Assembly: GCF_026241195.1 (NCBI RefSeq)
Contig: NZ_JAPFQO010000003.1
Span: 186,001 to 250,000 of the forward strand
Origin: Pontibacter anaerobius
Lineage (GTDB): Bacteria > Bacteroidota > Bacteroidia > Cytophagales > Hymenobacteraceae
Reading direction: 5' to 3'
DNA: 64,000 nt
Of the stretch, positions 53,362-62,203 are shown one piece after another; positions within the stretch are counted from its first letter, which is position 1, and the number at the start of each line of letters is the position of its first letter. The notes beneath the pieces were generated by a model, which searched no databases, was not told the DNA's origin, and was given only the letters and a program-made list of their open reading frames with translations. Both the position numbers and the translations under genes were made by a program.

Positions 53362-54138
53362 ATGCATTTTTATACTTACGACGGTACATTTGAGGGGCTG
53401 CTGACGGTGGTTTTCGAGGCCTTTGAGCGAAAAGCCTGGCCAACCACCATTGAGCAGCAGCACCTGGCGCAACCGGGTATGTTCGGGGAGAACATAACTG
53501 TGGTAACCGACGAGGAGAAAGCAGGCCGCGTGTGGCAGGGGCTGCAGAAAAAACTTAGCGTGGGGGCGCTGCAGGCGCTGTACCATACTTACCTGTGGGA
53601 GCAGCCCGGCTTTGAGCAAACTGTTTTCGCCTATATAAAATTGGTTTTTAGCTCCGCGCAAAGTATAGAAGGCAACTATGCCGCCCCCTGTGTGCTGCAG
53701 GTGCAGCAGGCGGCCAAGCAGGTGCACCGAGAGAAACACCGCATGGAGGCCTTCGTGCGTTTTGAGAAGACTGCGGATAATTTATACTTTGCCACTATCT
53801 CCCCAGATTTTAATGTGCTGCCACTCATTGTGCGGCACTTTGAGAAGCGTTACGTCGACCAGCGCTGGGCCATTTACGATACCAGCCGTCACTACGGCGC
53901 CTACTATGACCTGGAACAGGTATCGCTGGTTAATCTGGAGCTGCCGCCCGGCAAGCGCCCAAATATAGTAGCGGCCGAAGCCAAAGACCAGGAGGAGGAT
54001 ATTTACCAGCAGCTTTGGCAGGTATACTTCGATAATGTAAACATACCCGAGCGTAAGAACCCAAAGCTGCACCTGCGGCACATGCCCCGGCGCTACTGGA
54101 AATATCTGTCCGAGAAACAGCCCCGGCGGCTAAGCTAG
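53362..54138 (+). CDS. DUF4130 / TIGR03915 partner of the radical-SAM repair protein
   Basis: 258 residues matching the 'probable DNA metabolism protein' family that almost always sits next to the radical SAM protein. N-terminal motif MHFYTYDGTFEGLLTVVFEAFERK, a helical middle, then RFEKTADNLYFATISPDFNVLPLIVRHFEKRYVDQRWAIYDTSRHYGAYYDLEQV and a C-terminal HLRHMPRRYWKYLSEK. Several His/Tyr/Arg residues suggest DNA or nucleotide binding; no catalytic proof exists. It is linked by position to the radical-SAM gene in many bacteria. Confidence 0.9.
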   Translation: MHFYTYDGTFEGLLTVVFEAFERKAWPTTIEQQHLAQPGMFGENITVVTDEEKAGRVWQGLQKKLSVGALQALYHTYLWEQPGFEQTVFAYIKLVFSSAQSIEGNYAAPCVLQVQQAAKQVHREKHRMEAFVRFEKTADNLYFATISPDFNVLPLIVRHFEKRYVDQRWAIYDTSRHYGAYYDLEQVSLVNLELPPGKRPNIVAAEAKDQEEDIYQQLWQVYFDNVNIPERKNPKLHLRHMPRRYWKYLSEKQPRRLS

Positions 54139-54325
54139 CAGCACCTTCTGCAGAAAATCCATTCTGTTGCATTAAAACGAGAATAAAATTGTACTCGTTA
54201 TGCAACCTTTTTTCGATTTTATACGTTTATAAGTATATATATCTTTTTAACAGTATTACAGGGAACCAGCTTTGGGGATTTTTGCCACTCCTAAAGCTGG
54301 CCTGTGTAACCTCATATTTGCACCA

Positions 54326-54694
54326 ATGAATTCACGCGTACGAAAGAAACTCATTCAAGTAGCTCGCGGTAGAGCGCATCTGATGTCATTTCAGAACCTT
54401 ATCTACGAAGCTGAGCTGGGCCTCAACCTGGAAAACCCACACGAAAAGTCGATGCTGACCGAAGTGATCGACGAGATCTCGGAGAGAGAATACCGGGAAG
54501 GTCGCCCGCTGCTTAGCTCCCTTGTTAGAGTGAAAGGCCAGAAAAACCAGGGCGATAGCTTTTTCAGGATGTGCGAACGCCTGGGCTATGGCAACTGGAA
54601 AGACCTCAAGAAGAACTCTACCTTTATAGAAGAGCAGCGCGAAGCCTGCCGCGAGTTCTGGTCTGACAAGAACAATTTCACGGAGCATCTGTAA
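54326..54694 (+). CDS. Conserved-looking protein, unknown function
   Basis: 122 residues from the ATG at 54326 (MNSRVRKKLIQVARGRAHLM); CATATTTG at 54313-54320 resembles a promoter -7 element and supports this start. The protein is mixed charged, mostly helical, with VDEISEREYREGRPLLSSLVRV-like and GDSFFRMCERLGYGNWKDLKK segments. It has no signal or membrane part. I do not recognise a named family. It is the first gene after the repair pair on the same strand but has its own promoter and terminator. Confidence 0.55.
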   Translation: MNSRVRKKLIQVARGRAHLMSFQNLIYEAELGLNLENPHEKSMLTEVIDEISEREYREGRPLLSSLVRVKGQKNQGDSFFRMCERLGYGNWKDLKKNSTFIEEQREACREFWSDKNNFTEHL

Positions 54695-54715
54695 GCAGAA
54701 GCATCTGTAACTATA

Positions 54716-54769
54716 AAAGCAGAACGACAGCACCTTTTTTCACCCTTGGCTGTCGTTCTGCTTTTTTTA
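54716..54769 (+). terminator. Terminator with 14-bp stem
   Basis: AGCAGAACGACAGC and GCTGTCGTTCTGCT pair perfectly around a T-rich loop and are followed by TTTTTT. The stop codon of the convergent LolA-like gene lies at its end (54767), so it can serve both. Confidence 0.85.
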
Positions 54770-55459
54770 TTTCCCCATCCATACCTCCTCAAACCTTCCT
54801 TCTGAGGTAACTTTTCCATCTTTCACAATCTGGAACACCAGCGGGAAAGTGTATCCTCCTCCCACTGGTTCATACTCCAACTCGTCAGCAAAGTATAAAT
54901 ACTGGCCATTTTCGTCCTCACGGCTGGAGGTCAGCACCTGCCCGTTTTCCTGATCTATAAACAGGTCCAGCACCAGCGTTTTGCTGTGCGGGTCGCTTAC
55001 ACGCACCACATCCACCCAGCGGGTTTTATACTTATCGCTGCGCAGGTACACAAACTGCAACTGCTTGTTTTGCAGCATAGGTATAAAGTTGAAGAAGAAC
55101 GTACGCAGCAGCACCTCCTGCCCCTGTTCGGGTAAGGGTTTTCGCTGCCCGTTTATACTTTGCCAGGCTCCGCTTGCGTCTATACTTTTCATTTCTGTGC
55201 CAGCCGGGGTCTGTGTGGTGGTGGTTATGAAGCGGTTCTGTAGATCCAGGACATAGGTAGCGGAGCTGCTGGTGCCGCCGGGCGTGCTGCGGGTAAGGGT
55301 ATAGCTGAAATGCGTGGCCTCCCTGATAAGCTGTTCTCCGCCGAAGGCATTGAGCATGCGCGCCCTGGCCGCTGCACCTTTTGTTGAGGCATCTGAAGAC
55401 TGACTCTGCGCACAGGTGTAACAGAGGAGGAACAGGAGGAGCAGGATATGTTTTTTCAT
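54767..55459 (-). CDS. LolA-like outer membrane lipoprotein-sorting-type protein
   Basis: 230 residues. Signal peptide (MKKHILLLLFLLCYTCAQS), then a beta-rich fold with the order seen in LolA/LolB-like proteins of Bacteroidota: RMLNAFGGEQLIREATHFSYTL, YVLDLQNRFITTTTQTP, LLRTFFFNFIPMLQ, TLVLDLFIDQENGQVLTSSREDENGQYLYFADELEYEPVGG and TFPLVFQIVKDGK. It may carry a hydrophobic ligand in the periplasm. I cannot prove which. The 296-bp spacer upstream (55460-55755) is AT-rich and shows no gene. Confidence 0.65.
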   Translation of the reverse strand: MKKHILLLLFLLCYTCAQSQSSDASTKGAAARARMLNAFGGEQLIREATHFSYTLTRSTPGGTSSSATYVLDLQNRFITTTTQTPAGTEMKSIDASGAWQSINGQRKPLPEQGQEVLLRTFFFNFIPMLQNKQLQFVYLRSDKYKTRWVDVVRVSDPHSKTLVLDLFIDQENGQVLTSSREDENGQYLYFADELEYEPVGGGYTFPLVFQIVKDGKVTSEGRFEEVWMGK

Positions 55460-55755
55460 AGTTTAAGCAGAAAGTATAGAGCCAAAGTAAAGGTGCTGGC
55501 TCAAAATAAAAACAAGTTAAAATTACTTACTATCCTTATTTGTAAAATTTCTGCAAACAGATGGTGAAAAATTGTCATTGAATTTTAGGGTACATTTTGA
55601 CTATATAGTAAAATATAGCTTTCTTTATAGAAAATTAGGGGGAGGGTAATAGGCTATTGCGCTGATTAAGCATAGGTTATGTAACTCTGCCTGTAGTTTT
55701 ACATGCGCTAAGAATTGCACAGACAAAACAGTTATTTACTATTTGAGTATTGCCT

Positions 55756-57741
55756 ATGAAAGCAAATTTTACAAAACTATTTGTACTGGCCCTGGTTTTG
55801 GCCGGTTTTTCACACCACTCAGCCGCTCAGGCTGTAAAGTTCGGGAAGGTTTCCGAAGAAGAGCTCAAGATGAGCGTGTACGACAAAGACACCTCGGCCG
55901 CCGCCGTTATACTTTCGGACTATGGTTTCTCCCGCTTCGAGTACATGGGGGAACTGAAGGTAGTTTTTGAGCGGCAGGTTCGCATCAAGATCTTAAAAAA
56001 ATCGGCCTACGACTGGGCCGATATGGAGGTGCCATACTTCCAGAAGGGCTCAGGCAAAGAGCGGGTAAGCTCCATCAAGGGCTATACTTATAACCTGGAC
56101 AACGGTAAAATCACGAAAGAAAAACTGGAAAGCAAAAGCGTTTTTGAGGAGCAAAAGTCAGAATACTGGTTTGCCAAGAAGTTCACGATGCCTAACGTGA
56201 AGGAGGGCTCGGTGATCGACATAAGCTACACCGTGACTTCTGACTTTGTGTACACCCTTCGCGACTGGGAGTTTCAGCACAGCATCCCGGTAGTCTGGAG
56301 CGAGTACCGCGCCCGCATACCCGAGTACTTTGACTATAAGTTCCTGATGCAGGGCTACCACGGCCTTTACAAGAACGAAAGCCTGAAAGAGGCTGCAACA
56401 GGCTCTGCCTCCGCCTCCCCGGACATGCTCAATAATGCCTATGTATGGATCATGAAAGACGTGCCGGCCCTGAAAGAAGAAAAATACATCACCACGCTGG
56501 ATGACTATCAGTCTAAAATAGAGTTTGAGCTGCAGCGTGTGAGCTTTCCGGGGCGGCCATCGCAGATCATGACCGGTGACTGGGCCAAAGTTACCTCTGA
56601 CCTGATGACAGCGGACAAGTTTGGCGTGCAGCTAAACCGCAATGGTTTCTTTAAAGATGAGTTAGCCGCCATCCAGAGCAAGCACAAAAGCCAGCAGGAG
56701 CAGTTAGCCGCCATATACAACCTGGTGAAGAACCGCATGAAGTGGAATGACAGAAATGGCCTGGAAGCCACCACCAGCATACGCAAGGCTTGGGACGAGC
56801 GCACCGGAAACGCTGCCGATATTAACCTGCTGCTTACCTCTATGCTGCTGGAGGCCGGTTTTGATGCGGCACCGGTAATTATAAGCACGCGTAACAATGG
56901 CCGAATCAATACAGCTATGTCGCCTATGGTTACCAAGTTTAACTATGTAATTGCGCAGGTAAAAGTTGGCGAGAAGGAGTATTTGCTGGATGCCACCGAC
57001 CCTTTGTTGCCGCTGGGCGTATTGCCGGGCCGCTGCCTGAACGGGCAGGGCCGTTTGGTTAAGAAAGGCAGCCCCGGCCGTTGGGTAGACCTGGCCCCAG
57101 CCATCAGTTACACCAAGCTTGTTAGTGCCAACCTTTTTATAAATGGGCAGGGCGAGATAGTGGGCACCGGCAGCGAGTCGTTAGGTGGCTACGGAGCGAT
57201 AAGCATGCGCAGAACCATTCTGGATGAAGGGGAGAATAACTATACTGAGCGCCTGGCCAAAGAGGTGGGCGACTTTAAACTGACAAAGCCTGTTGTCAAG
57301 AACCTCGATGACCTGACGAACCCTGTCAATATCACCTATAATATTAACGTGAACGGTAGCGGCCGTGGCAACGACATTATTTACCTGAACCCGATGCTGG
57401 GCCGTGGCGAGAAAGAGAATCCCTTTAAGCTCACCGAGCGCCTGTACCCTGTAGATTTCGGCATGCCGATAGACGAAACGTACATCTGCAGCTTTACCAT
57501 ACCTGAGGGGTACGAAATGGAGGAAGCGCCGCAAAGTATTGCTGTAAACCTTCCGGAGAACGGTGGCCGCTTCATGTACATGGTGCAGCAGCAGGGCAAC
57601 GCCATCCAGGTGATGAGCAAGGTAAACATCAGCAAGCCAGTTTTTTACGCTCAGGAGTACGCTCACCTGAAAGAGTTCTACAACCGGATTATTGCAAAGC
57701 ATGCTGAGCAGATTGTGTTAAAGAAAACTGCGGCGAACTAA
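55756..57741 (+). CDS. DUF3857 transglutaminase-like protein, catalytic Cys and His lost
   Basis: 661 residues from ATG 55756 (MKANFTKLFVLALVLAGF); a TTG two codons upstream is possible. After the signal peptide comes the DUF3857 domain (about 55-210), then the transglutaminase core and the DUF3858-like C-terminus. The nucleophile position reads RTGNAADINLLL with Ala353, where active members have Cys (the neighbour has GDCKAL). The His motif reads FNYVIAQV in place of FNHV. Only the Asp part (LLDATDP) is kept. It is thus probably a non-catalytic binding protein. The intact paralog starts 56 bp downstream. Confidence 0.88.
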   Translation: MKANFTKLFVLALVLAGFSHHSAAQAVKFGKVSEEELKMSVYDKDTSAAAVILSDYGFSRFEYMGELKVVFERQVRIKILKKSAYDWADMEVPYFQKGSGKERVSSIKGYTYNLDNGKITKEKLESKSVFEEQKSEYWFAKKFTMPNVKEGSVIDISYTVTSDFVYTLRDWEFQHSIPVVWSEYRARIPEYFDYKFLMQGYHGLYKNESLKEAATGSASASPDMLNNAYVWIMKDVPALKEEKYITTLDDYQSKIEFELQRVSFPGRPSQIMTGDWAKVTSDLMTADKFGVQLNRNGFFKDELAAIQSKHKSQQEQLAAIYNLVKNRMKWNDRNGLEATTSIRKAWDERTGNAADINLLLTSMLLEAGFDAAPVIISTRNNGRINTAMSPMVTKFNYVIAQVKVGEKEYLLDATDPLLPLGVLPGRCLNGQGRLVKKGSPGRWVDLAPAISYTKLVSANLFINGQGEIVGTGSESLGGYGAISMRRTILDEGENNYTERLAKEVGDFKLTKPVVKNLDDLTNPVNITYNINVNGSGRGNDIIYLNPMLGRGEKENPFKLTERLYPVDFGMPIDETYICSFTIPEGYEMEEAPQSIAVNLPENGGRFMYMVQQQGNAIQVMSKVNISKPVFYAQEYAHLKEFYNRIIAKHAEQIVLKKTAAN

Positions 57742-57797
57742 AATAAAGTATGGCTCCTGCCCGGCGCCTGTTTTACAGCATATTTAAATGATCGGCT

Positions 57798-59711
57798 ATG
57801 CTACGTTTTAACAGAAACTACAACTGGCTCTGCGGCCTGCTCTGCTGGCTGCTACTGTTGGCCCCACAGGTGTTTGCGGCCGGCTCCTTAGAGGAGTTGG
57901 CGAAAGGTGCGAATGCCATTATTCGTGCCGAGGAAACGGTTTTTACCGTCAACTCCACTACCAGCGGTGTCCTGCGCTTTAAATCCACCATCACCATCCT
58001 GAATAAGTATGGCGACCATCATGCCACGCTCTACGTGCCTTACAACAAGATGAGCAAAGTAAATGCTATCAGCGGCACCTCCTACGACCGGTTTGGCAAA
58101 CGCATAAAAAAGCTCAAGAACAGCGACATTAAAGATGTGAGCGCCATCAGCAGCATCTCGGTGTATGAGGACAGCCGCGTAAAAATTGCCAGCCTGGAGT
58201 ACAACGTGTACCCTTACACAGTGGAGTTCGAGTACGAGGTGTCCAAATCGAACATGATGTTTTACCCGCGCTGGTATCCGCAGGGCGAGGAGAAACTGTC
58301 GGTGGAGCGGGCCAGCCTGCAGGTGCAGGTGCCGCTGGGCACCAAACTGCGCTACCTCGAAAACAATCTGCCTAAAAAAGTGGAGGTGGGCAGCAACACC
58401 ACGCACGAAATTTATACCTGGGAGGTGAGTAACCTGAAGCCGGTAAGCCGGGAGCCTTATGGCCCAAGCTTCAGTGAACTGGTACCTATGGTGCTGACTG
58501 GCCCTAATGAATTTGAGGTGGATGGCTACAAAGGAAGTATGGCAACCTGGAAAGACTTTGGCCTTTGGGCGCATAAGCTGAACCAGGGGCGAGACGAGCT
58601 GCCTGCTGAGACTGTAGCCAAGCTGAAGAACTTAACCGCCAACGCTAAATCCACGGAAGAGAAGGTGCGCATGGTATATGACTACATGCAGGGTAAAACC
58701 CGCTACGTATCCATCCAGTTGGGTATCGGCAGCTGGCAGCCCTTTGAGGCGAGCTTCGTGGACGATAAAGGCTACGGCGACTGTAAAGCCCTTTCAAACT
58801 ACACCCAAGCCATGCTGAAGGCGGTGGGGGTGGAGTCATACTACGCCCTGATCAATGCCGGGGAGGGCACACCGGATATTAAAATCGAATTCCCGAGCAG
58901 CCAGTTTAACCACGCTGTACTTTGCGTGCCGATGGCGCAGGATACCATGTGGCTGGAGTGCACGAGCCAGACAGCGGCTGCCGGTTACAATGGCAGCTTC
59001 ACCGGCGACCGCCACGCCCTGCTCATCACACCGGAAGGAGGCAAACTGGTGAAGACCACCGCTTACACCGCCACCGAAAACCAGCAGATCAGAAGTATGA
59101 ATGTGAGGCTGGATGAGGCCGGTGGCGGCATTGCCAGCGTGAGCACCCGCTATACCGGCACACAGCAGGAATCCCGCGACGGGGTGATACAAAACCTGAA
59201 GCCCGAGGAGCAGCGCAAGTGGCTCTACGAGAACACCACGGCCCCGCCTTTCGAGATCAGCAAGTATAGTTTCACCCAGAAAAAGGAACGAGTGCCCAGC
59301 GTAACAGAGAACCTGGAGCTGAGCATGCGCCAATGCGCCACCCTGAGTGGCAAGCGCATGTTCATCAGCCCGAACCTGATGAGCAAATGGACCTATGTGC
59401 CTGACCAAAAGGAAAAACGCCTGACCGACGTGGTGCGCATACAGGCATATATGGATGTGGATACCGTAGAGATAGAGGTGCCGGCCGGCTACTCCGTGGA
59501 GTACCTGCCAGGTGAGGTGAAGTATAAGTCCGTGTTTGGAGAGTATGCCGCCTCGGTAAAGGTAGATGGGCAGCGCGTAACATACGTGCGCCGCATGCAA
59601 ATGCACAAGGGCCGTTTTGCTCCGGAGACCTTCGCCCAACTGGTGGAGTTCTACAACAGCATCATCAAAGCGGATGCCGAGCAGGTGGTATTTGTAAAAA
59701 ACGTGCAGTAG
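57798..59711 (+). CDS. DUF3857 transglutaminase-like protein, catalytic site intact
   Basis: 637 residues. Signal peptide (ending VFAAG), DUF3857 domain, then a transglutaminase core with DDKGYGDCKALSNYTQAMLKAVG (Cys329), FPSSQFNHAVLCVPM (His) and MWLECTSQTAAAGYNG. The third triad position reads Glu where the family often has Asp. The C-terminal beta domain follows (EIEVPAGYSVEYLPGEVKYKS). It is a periplasmic or secreted enzyme, perhaps a protease or amide-cleaving enzyme; its substrate is unknown. It forms a pair with the inactive paralog just upstream and is followed by a lipoprotein 25 bp downstream. Confidence 0.9.
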   Translation: MLRFNRNYNWLCGLLCWLLLLAPQVFAAGSLEELAKGANAIIRAEETVFTVNSTTSGVLRFKSTITILNKYGDHHATLYVPYNKMSKVNAISGTSYDRFGKRIKKLKNSDIKDVSAISSISVYEDSRVKIASLEYNVYPYTVEFEYEVSKSNMMFYPRWYPQGEEKLSVERASLQVQVPLGTKLRYLENNLPKKVEVGSNTTHEIYTWEVSNLKPVSREPYGPSFSELVPMVLTGPNEFEVDGYKGSMATWKDFGLWAHKLNQGRDELPAETVAKLKNLTANAKSTEEKVRMVYDYMQGKTRYVSIQLGIGSWQPFEASFVDDKGYGDCKALSNYTQAMLKAVGVESYYALINAGEGTPDIKIEFPSSQFNHAVLCVPMAQDTMWLECTSQTAAAGYNGSFTGDRHALLITPEGGKLVKTTAYTATENQQIRSMNVRLDEAGGGIASVSTRYTGTQQESRDGVIQNLKPEEQRKWLYENTTAPPFEISKYSFTQKKERVPSVTENLELSMRQCATLSGKRMFISPNLMSKWTYVPDQKEKRLTDVVRIQAYMDVDTVEIEVPAGYSVEYLPGEVKYKSVFGEYAASVKVDGQRVTYVRRMQMHKGRFAPETFAQLVEFYNSIIKADAEQVVFVKNVQ

Positions 59712-59736
59712 GTGTGAGTAGTTTTATACTAAGGCA

Positions 59737-60321
59737 ATGAAAAAAACCATACTTGCATTATTCGTCATCGGGCTGTGCTCCGGCTGCATGCATCAAAATA
59801 AGTTTGGCGAGCTGGGGGAGAAAAACGGGCACCTGGAGCTGACCATGCGCAACTTTAAGCAGGATTTCAAGTTTGGCGACTCCTTCCTGTACCAGGAGAA
59901 TGACGAAAGATACCTACTGATCGTGACCGGGGTGCACAAGGGGGAGTATACGAGCTTTCTGCCGGTTGCCATCCCTGCAGTAGAAAGTATAGATGAGTTT
60001 TCGGTAGGCAAGTTTATGGTTAACTACTACTCCCGAGAACCTGGTTTTCTGGATACGATTTTAGGCGGAGAGGCCCCGCATGGCGGCTTCGGCTTTTCGG
60101 TTTTCTCCGAAGACCTGCCTCAGGTTACCCAAAGCCTCGACTACCTTTTTACGATTAACCTCAGCCCCGATAAGATGAAGGAGTACGGAGGCACATCTTA
60201 TGTTGCAGATCAACCGCTAAGCTATACCATTAGGTTTTGCCTCGATTTCGAAAGTATGCAGCGTAACGCTCCAGACAGGCCCTTGGTAGCCAAACTGCCT
60301 TTGGAGAACCTGTGCATGTAA
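59737..60321 (+). CDS. Lipoprotein, unknown function
   Basis: 194 residues. Lipobox LCSGC at about residues 13-17. The mature part is mixed beta with motifs such as DFKFGDSFLYQENDERYLLIVTGVHKGEYTSFLP and GFGFSVFSEDLP; the last half has LDYLFTINLSPDKMKEYGG. No known family is recognised. It lies 25 bp after the transglutaminase gene and is probably co-transcribed, so it may be an accessory part of that system. Confidence 0.6.
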   Translation: MKKTILALFVIGLCSGCMHQNKFGELGEKNGHLELTMRNFKQDFKFGDSFLYQENDERYLLIVTGVHKGEYTSFLPVAIPAVESIDEFSVGKFMVNYYSREPGFLDTILGGEAPHGGFGFSVFSEDLPQVTQSLDYLFTINLSPDKMKEYGGTSYVADQPLSYTIRFCLDFESMQRNAPDRPLVAKLPLENLCM

Positions 60322-60357
60322 CCCTCATACTTTAAATCCAGGCCTCAAATTAATAAG

Positions 60358-60398
60358 AACTCCGCCTTTGTATTTTTAAGTGCAGGCGGAGTTTTTTT
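60358..60398 (+). terminator. Terminator after the transglutaminase-lipoprotein group
   Basis: AACTCCGCCT and AGGCGGAGTT arms (10 bp) with a 16-nt loop, then a run of T. Confidence 0.85.
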
Positions 60399-60495
60399 AT
60401 CTCCTAAAAAAATATCTTACAACAGCTGCGTCTTTCCAGGAGTGTCTCCGTCATCAGGGTGTAATAAGAACAAAACACCTATAAAAGATAGAGCC

Positions 60496-60912
60496 ATGAA
60501 AAGATTTCACGTAAACGTAAGAGTAAAGAACCTACAGGAGTCCACTGCTTTTTACACAGCTGTATTCGGTGCCAAACCAACGGTGCTAAAGCCAGACTAT
60601 GCCAAATGGATGCTGGAGGACCCGCGCGTGAACTTTGCCATTTCGCATCACCCCGAGAACGCTGGTATTGAGCACCTGGGTATACAGGCCGAGAGCGAAG
60701 AGGAGCTCGGCGAAGTATACAGCCGCCTGAAAAAAGCCAAAGGCGCCATCCGTGAGGAAGGCAAATGCACCTGTTGCTATGCCAAGTCCGAGAAGTCGTG
60801 GATAACAGACCCGCAGGGCGTGGATTGGGAAGCGTTCTATACCTTCGGGGAGTCTACCGTGTATGGCGAGCCCCAAACCAAGTGCTGCCCTGAAGCCGCC
60901 GATGCCATTTAG
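60496..60912 (+). CDS. ArsI/CadI-type metalloenzyme (glyoxalase fold)
   Basis: 138 residues from the ATG at 60496 (MKRFHVNVRVKNLQESTAFYTAVFG). The vicinal-dioxygenase/glyoxalase fold is visible: HVNVRV (metal His), EHLGIQAES (second metal His), WITDPQGVDWEAFYTFG (metal Glu). The segment GKCTCCYAKSEKSW holds the Cys triplet, in ArsI used to bind organoarsenicals. The tail is KCCPEAADAI. Family members cleave the C-As bond or give cadmium tolerance. Two further genes of an arsenic-type group follow, separated by a terminator. Confidence 0.88.
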   Translation: MKRFHVNVRVKNLQESTAFYTAVFGAKPTVLKPDYAKWMLEDPRVNFAISHHPENAGIEHLGIQAESEEELGEVYSRLKKAKGAIREEGKCTCCYAKSEKSWITDPQGVDWEAFYTFGESTVYGEPQTKCCPEAADAI

Positions 60913-60935
60913 TACAAAACAGAAACTAGGAAAAA

Positions 60936-60983
60936 CAAAACCAGCAGCAGGTATACTTTTATACGTGCTGCTGGTTTATATTT
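60936..60983 (+). terminator. Terminator after the ArsI-like gene
   Basis: AACCAGCAGCA and TGCTGCTGGTT pair, with a nested GTATA/TATAC pair near the top around CTTT. T-rich sequence follows. Confidence 0.75.
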
Positions 60984-61000
60984 ACTTCTGATATAAAACT

Positions 61001-61516
61001 ATGGAAACCGCAACCTCTCGCTCGGTGCTGGTATCGGAGATGCTGCCCGAGCACTACCCGCAGGTAAAAGAAATTTATGAGTCAGGCATTGCCACCAACA
61101 ACGCCACCCTGGAAACCAAAGCGCCGGAGTGGGAGGGCTGGGATAACAAGTTTCTGAAAGCCTGCCGCCTGGTGGCGCTGGCCAGGGATGGCCGTGTGGC
61201 GGGTTGGGCCGCGCTGACGGCGGTATCAGGCAGATGCGTGTACCAGGGAGTGGCCGAGGATACAGTATACGTTCACCCCGAATATAAAGGCCAGGGCATC
61301 GGCAAACTGCTGCTGATGCAACTGATAGAGGCTTCGGAGCAGGCTGGCATCTGGACCTTGCAGGCACATATATTAAAAGAGAATAATGCCAGCGTAAGAC
61401 TGCACGAGCAATGCGGGTTTAGAGTGGTAGGCCTGCGTGAGCGGCTGGGCCAGCTGCATGGCCAGTGGCGCGACACCTGGTTATTGGAAAGACGAAGCAA
61501 CAAAGTAGGCATATAA
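61001..61516 (+). CDS. GNAT N-acetyltransferase (ArsN/phosphinothricin-acetyltransferase-like)
   Basis: 171 residues with GNAT motif A (VYVHPEYKGQGIGKLLLMQLIEASEQAG) and motif B (ENNASVRLHEQCGFRVVGLRERLGQLHGQWRDTWLLER). The segment IYESGIATNNATLETKAPEW is the typical start of phosphinothricin/arsinothricin acetyltransferases. It may acetylate the amino group of such compounds to detoxify them. The sigZ gene starts 2 bp beyond its stop codon, so both are in one operon. Confidence 0.87.
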   Translation: METATSRSVLVSEMLPEHYPQVKEIYESGIATNNATLETKAPEWEGWDNKFLKACRLVALARDGRVAGWAALTAVSGRCVYQGVAEDTVYVHPEYKGQGIGKLLLMQLIEASEQAGIWTLQAHILKENNASVRLHEQCGFRVVGLRERLGQLHGQWRDTWLLERRSNKVGI

Positions 61517-61518
61517 GT

Positions 61519-62160
61519 ATGGATAACTGCTGTATTAACCCCAAAACCAATTTACCCGAGGATAGCTGTGCTGCTGTGGCACCTGTCTTTCTGGCGTATG
61601 AGGCGCAGTTGCGTGGCTTTGTGCTGAAGCGTGTGCAGGATAAAGAGGAAACTGATGAGATTCTGCAGCAACTTTACCTGAAGCTGTATAAAAACTGTGA
61701 GCAGCTGCAGGGCGTGCATAACCTGAAGGCCTGGCTCTACCAGATCACCCGCAACACCGTGCACGACTTTTTCAGGGAGAGCGGCCGCCGCCAGCCGCTG
61801 CACCCGGAGGCAGAGTTTGCTGAGCCGGAGGAAATGCCGGAGCGAAACCGGCAGGAGGTGGAGGCGCTGGTGGAGCCGCTGATCAGCTTACTACCCGCTG
61901 AGTACGCCGAGGCCCTGCGCCTGAGCGAGTTGGAGGGCATGAGCCAGAAAGATATAGCCGAGCGGCTGGGCATCTCTTACTCCGGGGCTAAATCCAGGGT
62001 GCAGCGTGGCCGGGAGAAGCTGAAGCAGCTGTTTCTGGAGTGCTGCCACCTCGAGCTGAGCCATAACGGGCAGTTGCTGGGGGCGGAAGTAAAGGCTGAT
62101 TGTAAGGCACTGCAGGAACCGCAAAGCTGCTACGAGAAGTACGCGACTGGAATAAAGTAG
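61519..62160 (+). CDS. sigZ: Sigma-70 family factor SigZ with Cys-rich ends
   Basis: 213 residues from the ATG at 61519 (MDNCCINPKTNLPEDSC). Sigma region 2 lies in LRGFVLKRVQDKEETDEILQQLYLKLYKN and region 4 in LRLSELEGMSQKDIAERLGISYSGAKSRVQRGREKLKQLFLECCH. Cys residues cluster at the N-terminus (DNCC) and the C-terminus (LECCH, DCKAL, SCYEK), as in SigZ. No anti-sigma gene is adjacent. The Cys clusters could sense arsenite or another thiol-reactive metal directly; this is inference. It is coupled to the ArsN-like gene. Confidence 0.9.
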   Translation: MDNCCINPKTNLPEDSCAAVAPVFLAYEAQLRGFVLKRVQDKEETDEILQQLYLKLYKNCEQLQGVHNLKAWLYQITRNTVHDFFRESGRRQPLHPEAEFAEPEEMPERNRQEVEALVEPLISLLPAEYAEALRLSELEGMSQKDIAERLGISYSGAKSRVQRGREKLKQLFLECCHLELSHNGQLLGAEVKADCKALQEPQSCYEKYATGIK

Positions 62161-62203
62161 CGCACTGTTTGGGCCTGATAGTGATTGTCTGCAGCACCCA
62201 GTC

